This document shows positions 13,474 through 17,815 of a DNA stretch of 17,815 bases, in pieces. A program made the position numbers and the translations under genes. The notes below the pieces were generated by a model. That model was not told the DNA's origin. It worked only from the letters and a program-made list of their open reading frames with translations, and did not search any database. The first letter of the stretch is position 1. Each line of letters begins with the position of its first letter. Source of the DNA: Schlegelella_A sp035493195 (GTDB taxonomy: Bacteria > Pseudomonadota > Gammaproteobacteria > Burkholderiales > Burkholderiaceae_C); assembly GCA_035493195.1 (NCBI GenBank), contig DATJIM010000324.1:1-17815 (forward strand). Reading direction: 5' to 3'.

Positions 13474-14901
13474 TCAGCCGAGCTTTCTCTTCAGCAGCGC
13501 GGCGACCGCGCCCGGATCGGCCTTGCCCTTGCTCGCCTTCATTGCCTGGCCGACGAGGGCGTTGAACGCCTTGTCCTTGCCGGCGCGGAACTCGCCGACC
13601 GACTTCGCGTTGGCGGCGATCACCTCGTCGACGATGCGCTCGAGCTCGCCACTGTCGGCGAGCTGACGCAGGCCGCGCGCGTCGATCAGCGCGTCGACGT
13701 CGCCGCCTTCTTGCCATAGCTCGTCGAACAGCTGGCGGGCGGCGTTGTTCGAGATCGTTCGATCGGCGATGCGGCCGATCAGCGCGGCGAGCGTCGGCGC
13801 CGGCAGCGCGATCTCGCCCGTGCCGCTCGCGTTCAGGCGCCGCGCCACCTCGCCCATGATCCAGTTCGCGGCGAGCTTGGGCTGGCCGCTCGTCGCCGCG
13901 ACGGTCTCGAAGTAGGTCGCGACGCCGATCGTCTGCGTCATCATCGCCGCGTCGTAGGCGCTCAGGCCGAGGTCGCGCTGGAAGCGCTCGGCGCGGTGGC
14001 GCGGCAGCTCGGGCATCGCGGCGCGGACGCGCTCGATCCAGTCGAGTGGGATCGCGAGCGGTGGCAGGTCCGGGTCGGGGAAGTAGCGGTAGTCGTGCGC
14101 GTCTTCCTTGCTGCGCATCTCGCGCGTCTCGCCGCGCTCGGCATCGAACAGGACGGTCGCCTGTCGCACCGCGCCGCCGTCCTCGATCAGGTCGATCTGC
14201 CACTGCACCTCGGCGTCGATCGCCTGCTGGAGGAAGCGGAAGCTGTTCAGGTTCTTGATCTCGCGCCGCGTGCCGAGCGGCGCTCCGGGACGTCGCACCG
14301 AGACGTTGGCGTCGCAGCGAAAGCTTCCTTCCTGCATGTTGCCGTCGCAGATGCCGAGCCAGACGACGAGCGCGTGCAGCGCGCGCGCGTACTCGACTGC
14401 CTCGGCGCTCGAGCGCATGTCGGGCTCGCTCACGATCTCGAGCAGCGGCGTGCCCGCGCGGTTGAGGTCGATCCCGGACATGTCCGCGTCGCCGAAGCCG
14501 TGCAGGGACTTGCCGGCATCCTCCTCGAGGTGGGCGCGTGTCAGCTGCACGCGGTGCGCGGTGTCGCCGACGAAGAACTCGACGACGCCGCCCTGCACGA
14601 CCGGAGTCTCGTACTGGCTGATCTGGTAGCCCTTCGGCAGGTCGGGGTAGAAATAGTTCTTGCGCGCGAAGATCGACAGCGGCGCGATCCGTGCGCCGAC
14701 GGCGAGGCCGAAGCGGATCGCGCGCTCGACCGCGCCGCGGTTGGCGACCGGGAGCGTTCCCGGGAGCGCGAGGTCGACCGGAGACGCCTGCGTGTTCGGC
14801 GCCGCGCCGAACGCGGTCGACGCGCCGCTGAAGATCTTCGATTGCGTCGAGAGCTGCGCGTGCGTCTCGATCCCGATCACGACCTCGTAGCCCCGGATCA
14901 T
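13474..14901 (-). CDS. gatB: Asp-tRNA(Asn)/Glu-tRNA(Gln) amidotransferase subunit B
   Basis: This 475-residue subunit binds the mischarged tRNA and phosphorylates the Glu or Asp moiety in GatCAB, so Gln-tRNA or Asn-tRNA can form by transamidation. It shows the family opening Y-E-V-V-I-G-I-E-T-H-A-Q-L (residues 5-17), H-L-E-E-D-A-G-K (124-131), the signature I-D-L-N-R-A-G-T-P-L-L-E (144-155) and C-D-A-N-V-S-V-R (196-203). The C-terminal helical tail ends K-A-D-P-G-A-V-A-A-L-L-K-R-K-L-G. ATG 14901 overlaps the gatA stop by four bases (ATGA). It is the last gene of the gatC-gatA-gatB operon. Length is typical. Confidence 0.97.
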   Translation of the reverse strand: MIRGYEVVIGIETHAQLSTQSKIFSGASTAFGAAPNTQASPVDLALPGTLPVANRGAVERAIRFGLAVGARIAPLSIFARKNYFYPDLPKGYQISQYETPVVQGGVVEFFVGDTAHRVQLTRAHLEEDAGKSLHGFGDADMSGIDLNRAGTPLLEIVSEPDMRSSAEAVEYARALHALVVWLGICDGNMQEGSFRCDANVSVRRPGAPLGTRREIKNLNSFRFLQQAIDAEVQWQIDLIEDGGAVRQATVLFDAERGETREMRSKEDAHDYRYFPDPDLPPLAIPLDWIERVRAAMPELPRHRAERFQRDLGLSAYDAAMMTQTIGVATYFETVAATSGQPKLAANWIMGEVARRLNASGTGEIALPAPTLAALIGRIADRTISNNAARQLFDELWQEGGDVDALIDARGLRQLADSGELERIVDEVIAANAKSVGEFRAGKDKAFNALVGQAMKASKGKADPGAVAALLKRKLG

Positions 14902-16397
14902 CGCCGGCCCTCCGGCGGCGCGCGCCGGTGCCAGTCGGTCGCGCGCTGGAACGCGTGCGCCGCGTGCAGCAGCGTGCCCTCGGCGAAGTAGTTGCCGACG
15001 ATCTGCAGGCCGACCGGCATGCCGCCGGCGCCGAAGCCGGCCGGGATGCTCATCCCCGGCAGACCGGCGAGGCTCGCGGGCAGCGTGAAGATGTCGGCGA
15101 GGTAGTTGGCGACCGGATCGTCGCTCTGCGCACCGATCGGCCAAGCCACTGTCGGGGCAACCGGCCCGGCGATGACGTCGCACTGGCGAAAGCACGCCTG
15201 GAAGTCGTCGGCGATCATGCGCCGGAGCTTTTGCGCCTGCAGGTAGTAGGCGTCGTAGTAGCCGTGCGAGAGCACGTAGGTGCCGATCATGATCCGGCGC
15301 TTGACCTCGGCACCGAAGCCTTCGCTGCGGCTGCTGCGGTAGAGCTCGCCGAGGTCGGCGACGTGTTCGGCGCGGTGCCCGTAGCGGACGCCGTCGAAGC
15401 GCGACAGGTTCGACGACGCCTCCGCCGGCGCGATCAGGTAGTAGACCGGGATCGAGAGCTCGGTGCGCGGCAACTCGACGTCGACGAGCACCGCGCCGAG
15501 CCGCGCCAGCTCGGCGAGCGCGGCGCGCAGCGCCTGCTCGACGTCGCCGGCGAGCGCCGGAGGGAAGAACTCCTTCGGCAGGCCGATCCGCAAGCCCTCG
15601 AGCGGCCGCGTCGCGCTCGCACCTGGCCGGGCCGTCGAGAGCATGGCGTGAAAGTCCTGCGGCGGCCGCTCGGCGCTCGTCGAATCGCGCGCATCGAAGC
15701 CGCTCATCGCGCCGAGCACGAGCGCGCAGTCCTCCGCGCTGCGCGCCAGCACGCCGGCCTGGTCGAGGCTCGAGGCGAACGCGATCATCCCGTAGCGCGA
15801 GCAGACGCCGTAGGTCGGCTTGATCCCGGTGATGCCGCAAAAGCTCGCCGGCTGGCGGATCGAGCCGCCGGTGTCGGTGCCGGTCGCCGCCGGCAGCAGC
15901 CGCGCCGCGACCGCCGCGGCCGAGCCGCCCGACGAGCCGCCGGGGACGCGCGATTCGTCCCACGGGTTGAGCGTCGGGTGGTACGCCGAGTTCTCGGTGC
16001 TCGAGCCCATCGCGAACTCGTCGCAGTTGAGCTTGGCGAGCGTCACCGTGCCGGCATCGGCGAGGCGCGCGACGACGGTTGCGTCGAAGGGGCTCCGGTA
16101 GCCCTCGAGCATCCGCGATCCCGCCGTCGAAGGCATGGAACGGGTGACGAAGATGTCCTTGTGCGCGATCGGGACGCCGACGAGCGATCCTGCATCGCCT
16201 TCGGCGCGGCGCCGATCGGCGGCGCGCGCCTGCGCAAGCGCGCCGTCGGCGTCGAGCGCGAGCGCGGTGCCGAGCCGCTCGTTCGCGGCGAAGCGCGCGA
16301 GCAGCTGCCCGGTCAGCTCGACGCTCGACAGCTCGCGCGCGGCGAGCGCGCGGCCGAGGTCGGCGACGCCGAGCTCGTGCGGGGCCGCGTGGCTCAC
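14898..16397 (-). CDS. gatA: Asp-tRNA(Asn)/Glu-tRNA(Gln) amidotransferase subunit A
   Basis: This 499-residue amidase-signature subunit hydrolyses glutamine and passes ammonia to GatB. The Ser-cisSer-Lys triad is K80 (in P-I-A-H-K-D), S155 (in G-G-S-S-G-G-S) and S179 (in D-T-G-G-S-I-R-Q-P), one residue offset from the S. aureus enzyme numbering. GTG 16397 is the start: it overlaps the gatC stop by four bases (GTGA), giving tight coupling, and the family N-terminus follows. The frame stays open far upstream, but that part lies over gatC. The stop overlaps gatB by four bases. Confidence 0.97.
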   Translation of the reverse strand: MSHAAPHELGVADLGRALAARELSSVELTGQLLARFAANERLGTALALDADGALAQARAADRRRAEGDAGSLVGVPIAHKDIFVTRSMPSTAGSRMLEGYRSPFDATVVARLADAGTVTLAKLNCDEFAMGSSTENSAYHPTLNPWDESRVPGGSSGGSAAAVAARLLPAATGTDTGGSIRQPASFCGITGIKPTYGVCSRYGMIAFASSLDQAGVLARSAEDCALVLGAMSGFDARDSTSAERPPQDFHAMLSTARPGASATRPLEGLRIGLPKEFFPPALAGDVEQALRAALAELARLGAVLVDVELPRTELSIPVYYLIAPAEASSNLSRFDGVRYGHRAEHVADLGELYRSSRSEGFGAEVKRRIMIGTYVLSHGYYDAYYLQAQKLRRMIADDFQACFRQCDVIAGPVAPTVAWPIGAQSDDPVANYLADIFTLPASLAGLPGMSIPAGFGAGGMPVGLQIVGNYFAEGTLLHAAHAFQRATDWHRRAPPEGRR

Positions 16398-16693
16398 TCG
16401 ATCACCTTGGGGACGAGGTAGAGACCGTCCTTGGTGAGCGGCGCGCTCGCCTGGTTGGCGTCGCGGTCGACGGCCTCGGTGACGGCGTCGTCGCGCAGGC
16501 GCAGGTGCGCTTCCTGGACCGCGGCGAGCGGCGTGTAGAGCGGCTCGACGCCGCTCGTCTCGACCGCGCTCATCTGCTCGACGATGCGAAAGAAGCTGTT
16601 CAGCTGATCGAGCATTCGCGCCTGCTCGTCGGCGCCGAGGTCGAGTCGCGCGAGCTCGGCGATTCGGCGCACGTCCAAAGGGGTCAGGGCCAT
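16394..16693 (-). CDS. gatC: Asp-tRNA(Asn)/Glu-tRNA(Gln) amidotransferase subunit C
   Basis: This is a 99-residue small subunit that wraps between GatA and GatB and stabilises the complex. Typical features are M-A-L-T-P-L-D-V-R-R-I-A-E-L-A-R-L at the N-terminus, V-E-P-L-Y-T-P in the middle and a C-terminal Y-L-V-P-K-V-I-E. ATG 16693 gives the usual family length; the frame is open upstream but without family resemblance. There is no Shine-Dalgarno in the bases before the ATG. It is the first gene of gatC-gatA-gatB. Confidence 0.96.
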   Translation of the reverse strand: MALTPLDVRRIAELARLDLGADEQARMLDQLNSFFRIVEQMSAVETSGVEPLYTPLAAVQEAHLRLRDDAVTEAVDRDANQASAPLTKDGLYLVPKVIE

Positions 16694-16731
16694 CGAGAAA
16701 TAAGAGACGCTGTGCGCCTTGCAATCAGGGC

Positions 16732-16755
16732 TTCGATGCCGCGCTGAGCATCGAA
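16732..16755. repeat. Perfect 8-bp inverted repeat with 8-base spacer
   Basis: The arms TTCGATGC (16732-16739) and GCATCGAA (16748-16755) are exact reverse complements with eight bases between them. No T-run follows on either strand, so a terminator is unlikely. If the TATTAT at 16774 is the mreB -10, the dyad centre lies near -42, where a regulator would overlap the -35 region. Confidence 0.65.
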
Positions 16756-16773
16756 ATCGCAGGAGGCATGGGT

Positions 16774-16779
16774 TATTAT
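16774..16779 (+). promoter_or_regulatory. Possible -10 element for mreB
   Basis: TATTAT matches the sigma70 -10 consensus at five of six positions and is the most AT-rich hexamer of the region. The -35 position (about 16751-16756) overlaps the inverted repeat and has no consensus match. The leader would be about 95 bases. Confidence 0.35.
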
Positions 16780-16880
16780 CCGCCGCTTCATTCATGGCCT
16801 TCGCTGCTGCTGCGAAGGGCTCGGCGTCCATCGATTCCTCTCATCCGACGCGCCTCCGGGACGCCCCTCACAAGAGCTCA

Positions 16881-17815
16881 ATGTTCGGATCCTTTCGTCG
16901 CTATTTCTCGACGGATCTCGCGATCGACCTCGGCACCGCCAACACGTTGATCTACGTGCGCGGCAAGGGGATCGTGCTCGACGAGCCATCCGTGGTCGCC
17001 ATCCGCCACGAAGGCGGCCCCAACGGCAAGAAGACCATCCAGGCGGTCGGCGCCGAAGCCAAGGCGATGCTCGGCAAGGTGCCGGGCAACATCGAGGCCA
17101 TCCGCCCGATGAAGGACGGCGTCATCGCCGACTTCACCGTCACCGAGCAGATGCTCAAGCAGTTCATCAAGATGGTCCACCCGCGCTCCGTCCTGAGGCC
17201 GAGCCCGCGGATCATCATCTGCGTGCCGTGCGGATCGACGCAGGTCGAGCGGCGCGCGATCCGCGAGTCGGCGCTCGGTGCCGGCGCGAGCGACGTCTAC
17301 CTGATCGAGGAGCCGATGGCAGCGGCGATCGGCGCCGGCCTGCCGGTCTCGGAGGCGAGCGGCTCGATGGTCGTCGACGTCGGCGGCGGCACGACCGAGG
17401 TCGGCGTGATCTCGCTCGGCGGCATGGTCTACAAGGGCTCGGTCCGGGTCGGCGGCGACAAGTTCGACGAGGCGGTGATCAACTACATCCGCCGCAACTA
17501 CGGCATGCTGATCGGCGAGCCGACCGCCGAGATGATCAAGAAGACGATCGGCTCGGCGTTTCCCGGCTCCGAGGTCAAGGAGATCGAGGTCAAGGGCCGC
17601 AACCTCTCCGAGGGCGTGCCGCGCTCGTTCACGATCTCGAGCAACGAGATCCTCGAGGCGCTCACCGACCCGCTCAACCAGATCGTCTCGAGCGTCAAGA
17701 ACGCGCTCGAGCAGACGCCGCCCGAGCTCGGCGCCGACATCGCCGAGCGCGGCATGATGCTGACCGGCGGCGGCGCGCTGCTGCGCGACCTCGACCGCCT
17801 GCTCGCCGAGGAGAC
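16881..17815 (+). CDS. mreB: Rod-shape-determining protein MreB (3' end cut by window)
   Basis: The first 311 residues of an expected ~347 are present; the frame is open to the last base. MreB is the bacterial actin that forms membrane-bound filaments and directs lateral cell-wall synthesis, so the organism is probably rod-shaped. Nucleotide-binding motifs are D-L-G-T-A-N-T (residues 16-22, phosphate 1), D-V-G-G-G-T-T-E-V (166-174, phosphate 2) and M-L-T-G-G-G-A-L-L (293-301, adenosine). The N-terminal M-F-G-S-F-R-R-Y-F-S is typical of proteobacterial MreB. ATG 16881 follows a weak AAGAG ribosome site. It is divergent from gatC; mreC and mreD would be expected just beyond the window. Confidence 0.97.
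   Translation, partial: MFGSFRRYFSTDLAIDLGTANTLIYVRGKGIVLDEPSVVAIRHEGGPNGKKTIQAVGAEAKAMLGKVPGNIEAIRPMKDGVIADFTVTEQMLKQFIKMVHPRSVLRPSPRIIICVPCGSTQVERRAIRESALGAGASDVYLIEEPMAAAIGAGLPVSEASGSMVVDVGGGTTEVGVISLGGMVYKGSVRVGGDKFDEAVINYIRRNYGMLIGEPTAEMIKKTIGSAFPGSEVKEIEVKGRNLSEGVPRSFTISSNEILEALTDPLNQIVSSVKNALEQTPPELGADIAERGMMLTGGGALLRDLDRLLAEE

Larger units (their letters stand above)
16694..16880. other. Divergent gatC-mreB promoter region
   Basis: These 187 bases are the longest non-coding stretch of the window and should hold promoters for both operons. On the minus strand a TTGCAA (16719-16724) and TATTTC (16697-16702) pair is spaced by 16 bases before gatC. On the plus strand TATTAT (16774-16779) is a possible mreB -10, without a good -35. 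A perfect inverted repeat lies between them. Confidence 0.55.

Noticed and set aside
16768..16950. 60-codon open frame upstream of mreB, with AGGAGG next to its ATG
   Set aside because: The purine run is only one base from the ATG, too close for a ribosome site, and the frame runs into mreB with no family resemblance.
1..17815. Mobile element, CRISPR array, tRNA or rRNA
   Set aside because: No transposase or integrase motifs, direct-repeat arrays or RNA-gene signatures were seen; the window is densely packed with ordinary coding genes.

Overview
The window is very GC-rich chromosomal DNA that looks like a betaproteobacterium, most likely Burkholderiales-like. The basis is a block of housekeeping genes, pyrE, a DUF4124-like gene and gatB-gatA-gatC divergent from mreB, which I recall as a typical betaproteobacterial arrangement. 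Strong G/C third-position bias produces many long shadow reading frames opposite the real genes. I see no mobile element, CRISPR array, tRNA or rRNA. The window is almost fully coding: the longest gap between genes is 187 bases (16694-16880).

Region 1 (1-6412, plus strand) looks like one transcription unit. Three paralogous family-5 (peptide/nickel-type) extracytoplasmic substrate-binding proteins lie in tandem; the first is cut by the window edge. An acetoacetate-CoA ligase follows 10 bases later. The two complete binding proteins carry twin-arginine signal peptides, and all three share an EF-hand-like loop. No permease or ATPase gene is in view.

Region 2 (6393-9428) holds a flavin-reductase-family protein on the minus strand, whose 3' end overlaps the ligase by 20 bases. 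Divergent from it is ampG (muropeptide permease), overlapped by a secreted M48 zinc metallopeptidase.

Region 3 (9441-12002) is regulatory and accessory. It has a LuxR-type regulator (minus), a Crp-like regulator (plus) with a TGTGA-N5-TCACA palindrome at its promoter, an 81-residue single-span membrane protein of unknown function, and an alpha/beta hydrolase (minus).

Region 4 (12056-17815) is housekeeping: pyrE, a coiled-coil DUF4124-like exported protein overlapping pyrE, the GatCAB amidotransferase operon on the minus strand, and the start of mreB on the plus strand.

I found no clearly undescribed system. The most interesting signals are regulatory. ampG, the Crp-like gene and pyrE each have a -10-like hexamer exactly six bases before the start codon and no Shine-Dalgarno, which suggests leaderless mRNAs. 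The Crp-like gene has a matching palindrome at its own promoter. A perfect 8-bp inverted repeat sits between gatC and mreB. The triplicated Tat-type binding proteins linked to acetoacetate-CoA ligase are the most unusual gene arrangement.
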